Assembly: GCF_009455685.1 (NCBI RefSeq)
Contig: NZ_QPES01000001.1
Span: 2,604,001 to 2,668,000, forward strand
DNA: 64,000 nt
Direction: 5' to 3'
Source of the DNA: Paraburkholderia hayleyella
GTDB taxonomy: Bacteria > Pseudomonadota > Gammaproteobacteria > Burkholderiales > Burkholderiaceae
In this document: one piece after another, positions 26,447-35,713 of the stretch
Numbering within the stretch: position 1 is the first letter of the stretch
Layout of the letters: the number at the start of each line of letters is the position of its first letter
Made by a program: the position numbers and the translations under genes
The notes under the pieces: generated by a model
The model's input: the letters and a program-made list of their open reading frames with translations, nothing else
Told to the model about the DNA's origin: nothing
The model's database searches: none

Positions 26447-28747
26447 CTATTCGACTTCAACCGCCTCCGGATTCGGCTTGCGCGGCGCTGCCGAAGAATC
26501 ATCGAAGGTCAGGACGACCTTGTCGTTTTCATCGACATCGACGCTCACACGGCCGCCATTCACCAGCTTGCCAAACAGCAATTCGTCAGCCAGGGCCCGG
26601 CGGATCGTATCCTGAATCAGGCGCTGCATCGGCCGCGCGCCCGCCAGCGGATCGAAACCGTGTTTAGCCAGATATTTGCGCAAGGCATCGGTGAATAGCG
26701 CATCGACCTTTTTCTCGTGCAGCTGGTCTTCGAGCTGGATCAGGAACTTGTCCACCACGCGCACGATGATTTCCTGATCGAGTGCACGGAAGCTGATCGT
26801 CGCATCCAGACGGTTACGGAACTCTGGCGTGAACATCCGCTTGATATCAATCATTTCGTCACCGGCCTGGCGCTGCGTCGTAAAGCCGATGGAGGTCTTG
26901 CTCATCGACTCGGCACCGGCATTGGTCGTCATGACGATGATGACGTTGCGGAAATCAGCTTTGCGTCCGTTGTTATCGGTCAGCGTGCCGTGATCCATCA
27001 CCTGCAGCAGCACATTGAAAATATCCGGATGCGCTTTTTCGATTTCATCGAGCAGTAGCACGCAATGCGGTTTTTTCGTCACGGCTTCAGTCAGCAGGCC
27101 ACCCTGGTCGAAACCGACATAGCCTGGCGGCGCGCCAATCAGACGGCTGACCGCATGCCGCTCCATATATTCGGACATATCGAAGCGAATCAGCTCGATA
27201 CCCAGCGTGAACGCGAGCTGCCGCGCCACTTCGGTTTTGCCGACGCCTGTCGGGCCCGAAAAGAGAAATGAGCCGATCGGCTTGTCGGTCTTGCCCAAAC
27301 CCGCCCGCGCCATCTTGATCGCCGCCGCCAGCGCGTCGATCGCCGGATCCTGGCCGAACACCACGCTTTTCAGGTCGCGGTCGAGCGTTTGCAGCTTGCT
27401 GCGATCGTCTTGCGACACGCTTTGCGGCGGCACGCGGGCAATCTTCGAGATGATTTCTTCGATTTCACCCTTGCCGATCGTCTTGCGCTGCTTTGACTTC
27501 GGCAAGATACGCTGGGCCGCGCCCGCCTCGTCAATCACGTCAATCGCCTTGTCCGGCAAATGACGGTCGGTAATGAAACGCGCGGACAGCTCAGCCGCGG
27601 CCGACAGGGCGCCTGCCGAATACTTCACGCCATGGTGCTCTTCGAAACGCGATTTCAGCCCGCGCAGGATCGCCACGGTTTGCTCGACGGTGGGCTCGGA
27701 CACATCGACTTTCTGGAAGCGGCGCGACAGCGCAGCGTCTTTCTCGAAGATGCCGCGATATTCGGTGAACGTTGTCGCGCCAAGGCATTTGAGCGTGCCC
27801 GAGGACAACGCCGGCTTGAGCAGGTTCGAGGCATCCAGCGTGCCGCCCGATGCGGCGCCCGCTCCGATCAGCGTATGAATTTCGTCGATAAAGAGAATGG
27901 CGTGCGGGCGCTCCTTGAGCTCCTTGAGCACCGTTTTGAGCCGCTGTTCGAAATCGCCACGATATTTGGTGCCCGCGAGCAACGCGCCCATATCGAGCGA
28001 GTACACCTGGGCGTCCGCCAGGATATCGGGCACTTCGCCGCGCGTGATGCGCCAGGCGAGCCCTTCGGCAATGGCTGTCTTGCCCACTCCGGCCTCGCCG
28101 ACCAGCAGCGGGTTGTTCTTGCGCCGGCGGCACAGCACCTGCACGACACGCTCAACCTCAGCCTCGCGGCCAATCAGCGGGTCGATACGCCCCTCTTTGG
28201 CCATCTGGTTCAGGTTCTGCGTGAACTGCGCCAGCGGGGTTTCTTTTTGTGCGGCGGCCTCATCAGATTCAGTGCTGGCTTCGCCTGTCCTTGCGGCATC
28301 GGTGCTGCTGGTCTTGGCGATACCGTGGGAAATGAAATTGACAACGTCGAGACGCGTCACGCCCTGCTGTTGCAGGTAATAGACCGCATGCGAATCTTTC
28401 TCGCCGAAGATCGCCACCAGCACATTCGCGCCGGTGACTTCCTTCTTGCCGTTCGAGGTGGATTGCACATGCATGATCGCGCGTTGGATCACACGCTGAA
28501 ACCCCAGTGTGGGCTGGGTATCCACGTCTTCCGCGCCGGGCACCGTGGGCGTGTTGTCGTGAATAAAGTTGCGCAGGTTCTGGCGCAACTCCTCGATATT
28601 GGCCGCGCAGGCGCGCAGCACTTCAGCGGCTGCCGGGTTGTCCAGCAGCGCGAGTAAAAGATGTTCAACCGTGATGAACTCGTGCCGTGCCTGGCGTGCT
28701 TCCATAAACGCCATGTGCAGGCTGACTTCCAGCTCCTGGGCAATCAT
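26447..28747 (-). CDS. clpA: ATP-dependent Clp protease ATP-binding subunit ClpA
   Basis: 766 residues. N-terminal Clp repeat domain (~1-145, IAQELEVSLHMAF), first AAA+ module with GEAGVGKTAIAEG, second AAA+ module with GPTGVGKTEVARQ. ClpA unfolds substrates and feeds them to ClpP; ClpS adapts it to N-degron substrates. The start at 28747 has a GGAGGA site and overlaps the clpS stop by 4 bases (ATGA). Confidence 0.96.
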   Translation of the reverse strand: MIAQELEVSLHMAFMEARQARHEFITVEHLLLALLDNPAAAEVLRACAANIEELRQNLRNFIHDNTPTVPGAEDVDTQPTLGFQRVIQRAIMHVQSTSNGKKEVTGANVLVAIFGEKDSHAVYYLQQQGVTRLDVVNFISHGIAKTSSTDAARTGEASTESDEAAAQKETPLAQFTQNLNQMAKEGRIDPLIGREAEVERVVQVLCRRRKNNPLLVGEAGVGKTAIAEGLAWRITRGEVPDILADAQVYSLDMGALLAGTKYRGDFEQRLKTVLKELKERPHAILFIDEIHTLIGAGAASGGTLDASNLLKPALSSGTLKCLGATTFTEYRGIFEKDAALSRRFQKVDVSEPTVEQTVAILRGLKSRFEEHHGVKYSAGALSAAAELSARFITDRHLPDKAIDVIDEAGAAQRILPKSKQRKTIGKGEIEEIISKIARVPPQSVSQDDRSKLQTLDRDLKSVVFGQDPAIDALAAAIKMARAGLGKTDKPIGSFLFSGPTGVGKTEVARQLAFTLGIELIRFDMSEYMERHAVSRLIGAPPGYVGFDQGGLLTEAVTKKPHCVLLLDEIEKAHPDIFNVLLQVMDHGTLTDNNGRKADFRNVIIVMTTNAGAESMSKTSIGFTTQRQAGDEMIDIKRMFTPEFRNRLDATISFRALDQEIIVRVVDKFLIQLEDQLHEKKVDALFTDALRKYLAKHGFDPLAGARPMQRLIQDTIRRALADELLFGKLVNGGRVSVDVDENDKVVLTFDDSSAAPRKPNPEAVEVE

Positions 28748-29058
28748 GCTTCCTCCATCAGACACTGCAGCGGATGCCCGGCCTGCCGTGCGTGGGTAAC
28801 GACTTGTTCGACTTTGGTCGACGCGATGTCCCGCGTGTAGACCCCACAAACACCTCTACCTTCCCGATGCACCTTCAACATGATCTGCGTGGCCGTTTCA
28901 CGATCCTTGCTGAAATACTCCTGCACGATCATCACCACAAACTCCATCGGCGTAAAGTCGTCGTTCAGCAACACCACCCTGTACATAGACGGCGGCTTCA
29001 GCTTGCGCGTCTGCCGCTCGAGCACAGTGTTGCCCTGCTTGTCCGGAATAATCGCCAT
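28744..29058 (-). CDS. clpS: Clp protease adaptor ClpS
   Basis: 104 residues. The signature YRVVLLNDDFTPMEFVV contains the Asn-Asp pair that contacts the N-terminal residue of N-degron substrates; the HREGRGVCGVYTRDIA segment is also canonical. It recruits N-end rule substrates to ClpA. It is the first gene of the clpS-clpA unit and is divergent from the cspA region. Confidence 0.97.
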   Translation of the reverse strand: MAIIPDKQGNTVLERQTRKLKPPSMYRVVLLNDDFTPMEFVVMIVQEYFSKDRETATQIMLKVHREGRGVCGVYTRDIASTKVEQVVTHARQAGHPLQCLMEEA

Positions 29059-29493
29059 ACATACATTTTAAACATTCGGTCAGGCCCGCACCCCTGCCAA
29101 AACCCGCCCGCACAACCTGAAGCGCCCTTTAAGGCTCGTCCTCCAGAACCGCGAACGGGGATGTATCCCTACGTCGTGCGCCAGGCCGGTCGCGGTACCA
29201 GCCCAGCCTGGTTCTGGCTGCCAGCAACGCTGGCTTGCCGCTGGCAACCCGATGTTCCCGGGCACAGCACCCATTGCGGGAAGTATCGCACACACCTGGC
29301 ACCGCCCTGGCCTAAACCCATACACACGTTACCGATGAAGCGCGCCACCTCCGGCACCGCAACCACCCGACTCATGTGCGTCGATTATGCGACTTTTCAA
29401 GATAGAACGTATGTCGTTTTGCAATACCAGAAACAACATGGAAATCTGCAAATGGATTCTTTACAACGTTATCCGTCATATCTCAAAATTTTC
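29059..29493. other. intergenic region between clpS and the cspA promoter
   Basis: About 430 bases with no convincing gene. Base composition falls from GC-rich near clpS to AT-rich toward cspA. Short frames here have no ribosome site or family resemblance. The clpS promoter must lie in the first part. Confidence 0.5.
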
Positions 29494-29522
29494 TTGACAC
29501 TCGAATAAAGAGCCTCAACAAT
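29494..29522 (+). promoter_or_regulatory. promoter of the cold-shock gene
   Basis: A perfect -35 TTGACA (29494-29499) and AACAAT (29517-29522, four of six matches) are separated by 17 bases. Start of transcription near 29530 would give a leader of about 135 bases, the long kind typical of cspA mRNAs. Confidence 0.6.
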
Positions 29523-29593
29523 AAAAAGCTGGCACTTATTTCAATGCAGATTAAATCGAAGTAATGCCGTTGGTGAGCTTGTGAAAGAAGAAG

Positions 29594-29615
29594 CGGCCGT
29601 ATTTAAATATGGCCG
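29594..29615 (+). promoter_or_regulatory. hairpin in the cspA leader
   Basis: A 22-base near-palindrome (CGGCC..TATTTAAATA..GGCCG) folds into a 9-bp stem with a TTAA loop and is followed by TTAAGTTTTT. It could be a temperature-sensitive leader structure or an attenuator. Confidence 0.5.
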
Positions 29616-29665
29616 TTAAGTTTTTCGAGGGCTCGTGGTAGTCACATGAGACAGGGGAAGCAGGA

Positions 29666-29872
29666 ATGGCAACTGGTACAGTCAAATGGTTCAATGACGC
29701 AAAAGGTTTCGGTTTCATTACGCCTGATGAGGGCGGCGAAGATCTTTTTGCGCATTTCTCGGCAATCCAGATGAACGGTTTTAAAACCCTCAAGGAAGGC
29801 CAGAAAGTGAGCTTCGAAGTTGTACAAGGACCCAAAGGCAAACAGGCATCGAATATTCAGGAAGCAGTCTGA
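29666..29872 (+). CDS. cspA: CspA-family cold-shock protein
   Basis: 68 residues forming a single cold-shock domain. RNP1 (KGFGFITP) and RNP2 (DLFAHFSAI) are intact. It binds single-stranded RNA and DNA and acts as an RNA chaperone. Which of the several csp paralogues this is cannot be told. A long leader with a hairpin and a strong terminator bracket the gene, so it is a monocistronic unit. Confidence 0.95.
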   Translation: MATGTVKWFNDAKGFGFITPDEGGEDLFAHFSAIQMNGFKTLKEGQKVSFEVVQGPKGKQASNIQEAV

Positions 29873-29896
29873 ATCTTCTCGATTCCCGTAGTCTGG

Positions 29897-29922
29897 AACC
29901 CGGCTTAATGCCGGGTTTTTTT
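29897..29922 (+). terminator. rho-independent terminator of cspA
   Basis: Stem ACCCGGC / GCCGGGT with a 5-base loop, followed by seven T, 25 bases past the stop. Confidence 0.92.
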
Positions 29923-29954
29923 ATATGCAGACTGATTCTGGTTATGCGAATTGA

Positions 29955-31592
29955 TTAAACGACTTTCAGCATCGCCATCATCCCGAGATCTTCGTGCTCA
30001 AGAATATGGCAATGAAACATGCGGAGCCCCGCCATAGGCTGGATAGTGGCAATGCGCACGGTTTCACCTGGCTGCACATTCACCGTATCGCGCCAGGCGC
30101 GCCAGGTTTCGGGTGTGCTGACACCGTTTTGATCCCGAGCCACGACCTGAAACTGCGTGCCGTGCAAATGAAACGGATGGTCCATGTCGGTCTGGTTCTC
30201 GATCGACCATAGTTCGACCTCGTCACGCCGGCTGGTCAGCGCGATATGCGCCGGATCGAACACCGCGCCATTAATCATGAATTTCATCCCGGCCGGCGGC
30301 GTATTCGTATTGGCCGCGCGCGGCGGCATCGCGTGTCCGGCGTGGCTGCCCTCCATCTCCATGGCCTCGGTGAAGATCACCGATTTGCGCGCCACCGGCT
30401 TACCCAGCGCAGGCAGCGGCCGCAGCGCAGGTAGCGCCCTGCCCGCGCCCGCTCGCGGTGCGAACGACACGTGCGCCAGCACACGCTCCGGCTCTGGCTC
30501 AAGGCTGCCATGCGACAGCGCCATCTTGCGGCGGTCGTAGCGCGCGGCGCTCAAACTGGCCTGAGCCGGTTCCGAGCCCGCGGCCACAATCAGTTCAGCG
30601 CGCTCGCCCGGCGCCAGCAGCAACGTCGTCAATCCTGTGCGCGCGTGCTCCAGCAAACCTCCATCGGTGCCCACCTGGCTAAAACGCCGACCCGCGCCCA
30701 GCGTCAGTTGCAAATAACGCGCGTTACAGGCATTCCACACGCGCCAGCGCTCGTCCTCGCCCACCTCGATGAGCGGCTGATGCGCGCCGTTCAACAAGAC
30801 AAATTGCCCTTCGCGGCCATTCATCCAGTCCAGCCTGTCGTTGGGCGCGATCGTGCCGTCTTCGGCGAGTTTCAGATCGGTGAAAAACAGATGCCGCTCC
30901 GGCCAGCTCTTCAGTGGATCGTCCGCCGCCCGCACCACGAACGGGCCAGCCAGGCCGCGAAACACCTGCTCCGCCGTCATCATGTGCGGATGCGGGTGAT
31001 ACCAGTACGTGCCCGCGCAGCCCTTGGGCAGCGTGAAGCGGTAGACGCGCGATGCGCCCGGAGCGACCGGATCTGCCGGATTGCCATCCTGGTCCGGCGG
31101 CACCGGCAAACCGTGCCAGTGAATCGTCGACGGTTGGGGCAAATGATTGACGAAGCGAATTTCGACGGTATCGCCTTCCCAGACGTCAATCAGTGGACCG
31201 ATCGCCGGGCCCATCGCCGCATGGTGTCCCGCTGCGCCCTGTGCCCCCGGTGCGCCGGATGTCGCTGACGCATCGTATTGCCAGAACATCGTCGCGGCGT
31301 TCGGGAGCAACTGATGCGACACCGGATGCGCCACCAGCGTTGCACGAAACACGCCCGCTTCCCGGCTTTCATTGGCCAGCGTCCGTAATGCTGCCAGCGG
31401 CTTGCCGACTGGCAGGGCATCGGATGCGGCCAGCGCCGTGCCGTCGGGCACAAGCGCGGCTTCAGGCTTCATGCCCGGCATCGCGGACAAATCATGTCCC
31501 GCATGCTGGGCCCAGCCCGTGCGCGTGACAAGCGAGGCCAGCGCCAGGCTCAAAGTCTGGGTGCAAAAGGTTCTGCGAGTTCTACGGCTCAT
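29955..31592 (-). CDS. multicopper oxidase, Tat-exported
   Basis: 545 residues. The N-terminus has twin arginines (SRRTRRTF) before a hydrophobic stretch and an A-x-A-like site, so export by Tat as a folded copper protein is likely. All copper ligands are seen: TIHWHGL, YWYHPHPH, HPFHLHG and the C-terminal HCHILEHEDLGMM with the type 1 Met. A Met/His-rich stretch (HAGHDLSAMPGMK, then GSHAGHAM) fits a role in copper or metal handling, as in CueO/CopA-type enzymes. Stands alone. The substrate is not known. Confidence 0.92.
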   Translation of the reverse strand: MSRRTRRTFCTQTLSLALASLVTRTGWAQHAGHDLSAMPGMKPEAALVPDGTALAASDALPVGKPLAALRTLANESREAGVFRATLVAHPVSHQLLPNAATMFWQYDASATSGAPGAQGAAGHHAAMGPAIGPLIDVWEGDTVEIRFVNHLPQPSTIHWHGLPVPPDQDGNPADPVAPGASRVYRFTLPKGCAGTYWYHPHPHMMTAEQVFRGLAGPFVVRAADDPLKSWPERHLFFTDLKLAEDGTIAPNDRLDWMNGREGQFVLLNGAHQPLIEVGEDERWRVWNACNARYLQLTLGAGRRFSQVGTDGGLLEHARTGLTTLLLAPGERAELIVAAGSEPAQASLSAARYDRRKMALSHGSLEPEPERVLAHVSFAPRAGAGRALPALRPLPALGKPVARKSVIFTEAMEMEGSHAGHAMPPRAANTNTPPAGMKFMINGAVFDPAHIALTSRRDEVELWSIENQTDMDHPFHLHGTQFQVVARDQNGVSTPETWRAWRDTVNVQPGETVRIATIQPMAGLRMFHCHILEHEDLGMMAMLKVV

Positions 31593-31835
31593 CAGGGAAT
31601 CCTCAATAGTGGGGCGTATAGAGGCCTATTTTCCGGTACGCCGTGCGCAACCGGAAACGCCAGCGTGGCGATCATAGCGCACAGGCACACCCCGCCTCTG
31701 CAGACGACTTCCTCGAAAAACCGGTCTTCTGAGGCGTATCAGCCGGCATATCCCCGCAACACATCGCCTTTCAGCACGCCCCACCTTATCTCGGAGCACG
31801 GGTGCGCGGCGACTGGCGCGGCACGCACCCTCGCC

Positions 31836-32603
31836 TCAACCGAAAGTGCCCGCCGTCGTGCCACCGTCGACCGTGTAGAACATGCCGTTGGTATAGCTCG
31901 CCTCCGGCGACGACAGATGCGCGATCACGTTCGCCACCTCCTCGGCACGCGCCAGCCGCCCCAACGGCATGCGGCTTTCATAGAACGCCCGGTCGTAGCG
32001 CGGGTTGTCGGCGAACAGTTCATCCGCCATCGGCGTCTCGACGAAGCCAGGACACACCGCGTTGCTGCGAATCCCTTCACGCGCGTAATCGAGCGCCAGA
32101 CAGCGCACGAGGCCGATCACCGCATGCTTGGACGCGCTGTACGCGGCATAGCCAATCGAGCCGCGCAAACCCGCGTCCGAGCTCACCGCGACAAAACTGC
32201 CGCCACCGCTTTCGATCATGTGGCCAATGGCATGGCGTGCCAGCAAAAACACTCCGCGCAAGTTCACGTCCACCACCTGGTCCCATTCGTCCTCGTCGAT
32301 GTCGGTCACGCGGCCACGACGCGCGATGCCCGCTGCGGCCACCACCGTATGCAGTCCGCCGAAGGCTCGTGCCGCCTCCTGTACCGCCGCCTGCAGATCG
32401 GCGGAATGCGTGACGCTGGCGCGCAACGCCAGCACCTCGCCCCCGCACGCGGCGACCTCGTCGCGCACGACCTGCAACCGCTCCAGGTCGAGATCCACCA
32501 GCGCGACGTTCGCGCCACGGCGCGCCAGCGCGAGCGCGCTCGCGCGCCCGATACCCGAGGCCGCGCCCGTGATGAGAGCGGCTTCCTTGCGATCTACCTT
32601 CAT
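31836..32603 (-). CDS. short-chain dehydrogenase/reductase
   Basis: 255 residues from ATG 32603 (an in-frame ATG at 32618 has no room for a ribosome site). Classical SDR motifs: TGAASGIG for NAD(P) binding, an Asp after the second strand that favours NAD, AAGIA, and the catalytic SSDAG...YSASK. The C-terminus GGTTAG is usual for the 3-hydroxyacyl/3-ketoacyl type. It lies 80 bases after, and in line with, the leftward acetoacetate-decarboxylase-like gene, so both probably act on one keto or hydroxy acid route. Confidence 0.88.
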   Translation of the reverse strand: MKVDRKEAALITGAASGIGRASALALARRGANVALVDLDLERLQVVRDEVAACGGEVLALRASVTHSADLQAAVQEAARAFGGLHTVVAAAGIARRGRVTDIDEDEWDQVVDVNLRGVFLLARHAIGHMIESGGGSFVAVSSDAGLRGSIGYAAYSASKHAVIGLVRCLALDYAREGIRSNAVCPGFVETPMADELFADNPRYDRAFYESRMPLGRLARAEEVANVIAHLSSPEASYTNGMFYTVDGGTTAGTFG

Positions 32604-32683
32604 GTGTTTGCCTGTCATCTTCGATATGAACCTGTGGAACCTGTGGAAATCATCCCAAGCCGGACGCGAGCCGGGCCTGCGCG

Positions 32684-33424
32684 CTAGCGCAGCACTTCAA
32701 CGGTGCGACCCCAACCGTTTTGCTCGGTGGCGAAAAAATCGCCAATGACATATGACGCGCCCAGCACTTCCAGCGGCGCGAATTCATGCAGCGGATCGGT
32801 GGCAATACCAGCCAGTTGAACCTGGGCCGCGCCATGGCGCGCCGACGTCAGTTGAAAATCCGCCGAGGTATCGCGGGCAATCACGCGCTTGTTCAGGATG
32901 CCCCCATCGGGCGCAGGTTGAACGTGGAGATTCAGATGCGGCGTGGTCACCAGCGCGGGCGGCGCGCTCGCCTGCGCCAAATCGCAATCGATCGAGATCA
33001 GCGTGACGCCCTTGCGCACCACCGTGCCCCGCACCCGCTCACCGTCTTCAAGCAGCTCGATCACGCCGAATTTCTTCGGATAACCCCAGAGGTCGCGGCC
33101 TGCGGCAATCGCCGCATCGTCGTCTTCGTACTCGAACAGAAAATAGCCGCCCTGCCCGTCGCCGTAATGCACCGGCACAACGATGCCGGCGTCCATGAAC
33201 GGCACCTTGTTGCAGTTCATGAAATCAGCCACATACACCAGCACCCGATCATCCACCGGCGTAAACGGCGTGGGCGCGAGGTAGCGTTGCAAGGTGGCCC
33301 GATCGACGCGGCACACCGCGTTCAGCGAGCGCTGACGCGGGCAGTGATACGGGACAAAAGGGTCCGGGATCAAAGGCGCATGGATCGGGGCGTTATTGCC
33401 GTTTTGCACCAGATACTTCGACAC
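32684..33424 (-). CDS. acetoacetate decarboxylase family protein (first copy)
   Basis: 246 residues from GTG 33424, chosen because GGAG stands 7 bases upstream. The segment GRDLWGYPKKFG holds the lysine pair where the Schiff-base Lys of acetoacetate decarboxylases sits, and the C-terminal HEFAPLEVLGASYVIGDF matches the family. Members decarboxylate acetoacetate to acetone, or act as hydratase-aldolases on other keto acids, so the substrate is open. It is divergent from a second family member 165 bases away. Confidence 0.85.
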   Translation of the reverse strand: MSKYLVQNGNNAPIHAPLIPDPFVPYHCPRQRSLNAVCRVDRATLQRYLAPTPFTPVDDRVLVYVADFMNCNKVPFMDAGIVVPVHYGDGQGGYFLFEYEDDDAAIAAGRDLWGYPKKFGVIELLEDGERVRGTVVRKGVTLISIDCDLAQASAPPALVTTPHLNLHVQPAPDGGILNKRVIARDTSADFQLTSARHGAAQVQLAGIATDPLHEFAPLEVLGASYVIGDFFATEQNGWGRTVEVLR

Positions 33425-33588
33425 GTGATTCTCCAAAGTAAAAATCTGAACGAGATCGGACCGTCAAGCCCAGGGAACTCCCGGTCATGAAAATATATTC
33501 AAATTATTCACGTTGATGATATATTGAGACAAAATTTCACACCAGATTTATTTGCCTCGGCTTTTTTGCTTTTCCCCGGAGACTCGCC
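33425..33588. promoter_or_regulatory. divergent AT-rich promoter region between the two decarboxylase genes
   Basis: An AT-rich stretch at 33485-33545 (attcacgttgatgatatatt) stands out in GC-rich surroundings and must hold both promoters. It loosely resembles the AT-rich sequence in front of the nearby XRE-cupin regulator (aacgtgatagattt), so it may hold that regulator's operator. Confidence 0.4.
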
Positions 33589-34290
33589 ATGACTGCATCC
33601 GTATATTCGCTGCCCGACGCGGCGCCGCTGTTTCCCAAGCCGCCGTACTACTACCGCAACTACCGCAAGCTGAGCGTGTTTTGCCGCACGGACGGTGCAG
33701 CGCTCGCGCGGATGCTGCCACGGCACCTCAGTGCCGTATCGGACGTGATGGAAGTCTTCGTGATGGATGTGCCCGACGGCGGCCCGCTGGGCGCTTATCG
33801 GGAAGGCGGGATCGTGGTGCCGGTCGAGTGCGGCGGACAACGTGGTGGACACGTTCTATACGAATTTGTCACAAATGATGATTCAATGGCGGCCGGGCGT
33901 GAAATCTGGGGCTATCCCAAGAAGATGTCGAAGGTCGACTGGTCGGAACATGAAGGCCGGGTGCGAGGCCGGGTCGTGCGGCGCGGTGAAATTCTGATCG
34001 ACGCCGATTTTCGTCCCGACGATAACGTGGCGTTCGACAAACCGCCGTTGCAGCCGCGCTTTCAGGTCAAACGCTTTCCCGCGGTGAACGGTCAGGGCTT
34101 CGACATGGACCGGGTGATCGTCAATGAACTACAAGACGCCATCGTGCATCAACGTCAGTTGGGCAGCGCCACCGTTTCGCTCGGCGGCAATGCGCAGGAT
34201 CCGCTGCACGAGCTGCCGGTCCTCAAGGTGCTGGGCGCGGAGTTTATCGTCGCGGATTTCACGCTGGCATTTGGCCGTCTGCTGGACTGA
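33589..34290 (+). CDS. acetoacetate decarboxylase family protein (second copy)
   Basis: 233 residues, ATG behind GGAG. It shares REIWGYPKKMSK (catalytic Lys region) and HELPVLKVLGAEFIVADF with the divergent first copy but is otherwise quite different, so the two are paralogues with perhaps different substrates rather than a recent duplication. It leads into the Liv-type transporter genes on the same strand, which suggests that the imported compound is a keto acid or a precursor of one. Confidence 0.85.
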   Translation: MTASVYSLPDAAPLFPKPPYYYRNYRKLSVFCRTDGAALARMLPRHLSAVSDVMEVFVMDVPDGGPLGAYREGGIVVPVECGGQRGGHVLYEFVTNDDSMAAGREIWGYPKKMSKVDWSEHEGRVRGRVVRRGEILIDADFRPDDNVAFDKPPLQPRFQVKRFPAVNGQGFDMDRVIVNELQDAIVHQRQLGSATVSLGGNAQDPLHELPVLKVLGAEFIVADFTLAFGRLLD

Positions 34291-34312
34291 GCCGCTTGCT
34301 ACTTCGCTTGTT

Positions 34313-34345
34313 ACCGGGTTGCTACCGGGTTGCTACCGGGTTGCT
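34313..34345 (+). repeat. 11-bp tandem repeat
   Basis: Three exact copies of ACCGGGTTGCT, with part copies at each side, in the gap between the decarboxylase-like gene and the substrate-binding protein gene. Confidence 0.85.
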
Positions 34346-34459
34346 ACCTGGCTAGGACCGGGTTGCCCAACCTGAACACGACGCATCGCTACACGAACCG
34401 TCACACGCCAGCGCCCGTGCATCTCACCGGCATCTGGCCTGTGCCCACAGGAGTCTGAC

Positions 34460-35572
34460 ATGAAGAAACCGCTTCTTGCCGCCGTGTTTACCACGCTGGC
34501 TACGTTTTCCGCCAGCACCTTCGCTGTCGAGCCATTGACCATCGGCGCCTCGGCCCCGCTCTCGGGTGCCCAGGCGTATTTCGGCAGTTCCTGGCTCAAT
34601 GGGCTGCAGCTTTACATCGACCAGGCGAATGCTGCCGGGGGCATCGGGGGCCGCAAGATCGCGCTGCAAAAACTCGATGACAAGGCTGATCCGCGCGAAG
34701 GCACGCTCATCGCGCAAAAGCTTTGCGACCAGCGCGACGTGGTCACCGCAGTGGCGCACATGAATAGCGGCGTCACGATTCCGACGATGGATATCTATAG
34801 CGGCTGCGGGATGCCGCAACTGACCATTTCAACCAATCCGAAAGTCACACAGCTCGGCTTCAAACAGGTCTTCCAGGGCGCGCCGAACGATTCCGTGCAG
34901 GGCGAGCTCTCCGCCAGTTACGCCTACACCACGCTCGGCTCGCGCAAAGCCGCCGTGGTGAACGACAAGCAGGCCTTCGGCCAGGGGGTCTCGCAAGCGT
35001 TCACGGGCAAGTTCAAGAGCCTGGGCGGCAACATCGTGAGCACCTCCAGCGTGAACCCCACGGATGTCGATTTCAGCTCGGTACTGGCTTCGCTCAAACA
35101 GCAAGCGCCTGACGTGGTGTATTTCGGCGGCACGATGCCGCAGCTCGCCCTGTTCGTCAAACAGATGCGCGCGGCCGGCATGAAGTCCACCTTCATGGCC
35201 CCGGACGGCGCTTACACGCCGCAGTTCAATGAGCTCTCCGGCGGCGCCGCAGCCAATGCCTATGTCACCTTCCAGGCGCTACCTTACGACGCCTCACCCG
35301 AGTTGCGCGATTTCGCCGCGAAATATCAGGCGAAATTCGGTGCTGCGCCAGGCCCGCAAGCGGTATATGGCTGGGTCTCGGGCCAAACCGTGGTGAATGC
35401 GATGAAAAACGCGAAATCGCTCGACCGCGCGGGCATCCTGGCTGCGATGCGCCTAAGCCATTTCGATAGCCTGCTGGGCAAGGTGGTATTCGACCAGAAT
35501 GGCGCGCTCAAGGGCGGCGGCCTCTTCATGTTCCGTGTGGACGGCAAGGGTTTCAAACTGGTCAGCAAATAA
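34460..35572 (+). CDS. Liv-type ABC transporter substrate-binding protein
   Basis: 370 residues. A Sec signal peptide (MKKPLLAAVFTTLATFSASTFA) is followed by a type I periplasmic binding fold: IGASAPLSGAQAYFG, LQLYIDQANAAGGIGG, and a C-terminal GPQAVYGWVSGQTV. It is the periplasmic receptor for the LivHMGF-type membrane and ATPase genes downstream, from which it is separated by the leftward regulator gene. The family binds branched amino acids, amides or aromatic acids; the ligand here is probably tied to the neighbouring keto-acid enzymes. Confidence 0.9.
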   Translation: MKKPLLAAVFTTLATFSASTFAVEPLTIGASAPLSGAQAYFGSSWLNGLQLYIDQANAAGGIGGRKIALQKLDDKADPREGTLIAQKLCDQRDVVTAVAHMNSGVTIPTMDIYSGCGMPQLTISTNPKVTQLGFKQVFQGAPNDSVQGELSASYAYTTLGSRKAAVVNDKQAFGQGVSQAFTGKFKSLGGNIVSTSSVNPTDVDFSSVLASLKQQAPDVVYFGGTMPQLALFVKQMRAAGMKSTFMAPDGAYTPQFNELSGGAAANAYVTFQALPYDASPELRDFAAKYQAKFGAAPGPQAVYGWVSGQTVVNAMKNAKSLDRAGILAAMRLSHFDSLLGKVVFDQNGALKGGGLFMFRVDGKGFKLVSK

Positions 35573-35593
35573 GGCCAGCCGCGCAAAGTACGA

Positions 35594-35624
35594 GGCCCCG
35601 CTCTCCGGAATGGGAGGCGGGGCC
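35594..35624 (+). terminator. hairpin after the binding-protein gene
   Basis: Stem GGCCCCGC / GCGGGGCC with inner pairing, 20 bases after the stop. No U tract follows, so it may protect the mRNA end or end transcription only partly. Confidence 0.5.
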
Positions 35625-35632
35625 CCGGCGGC

Positions 35633-35672
35633 AATCTCACGAACTCACGAACTCACGAACTCACGAGTTCAC
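35633..35672 (+). repeat. 8-bp tandem repeat
   Basis: Three exact GAACTCAC units with variant units at each end, between the hairpin and the end of the leftward regulator gene. Confidence 0.8.
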
Positions 35673-35713
35673 AAGGCCGCGAAAGCCCCGGCAACCTCAG
35701 GCAGAAAGCAAAC

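Noticed and set aside
28774..29508. Plus-strand frame of 244 codons opposite clpS and into the gap
   Set aside because: It overlaps clpS antisense, has no family resemblance and has no ribosome site.
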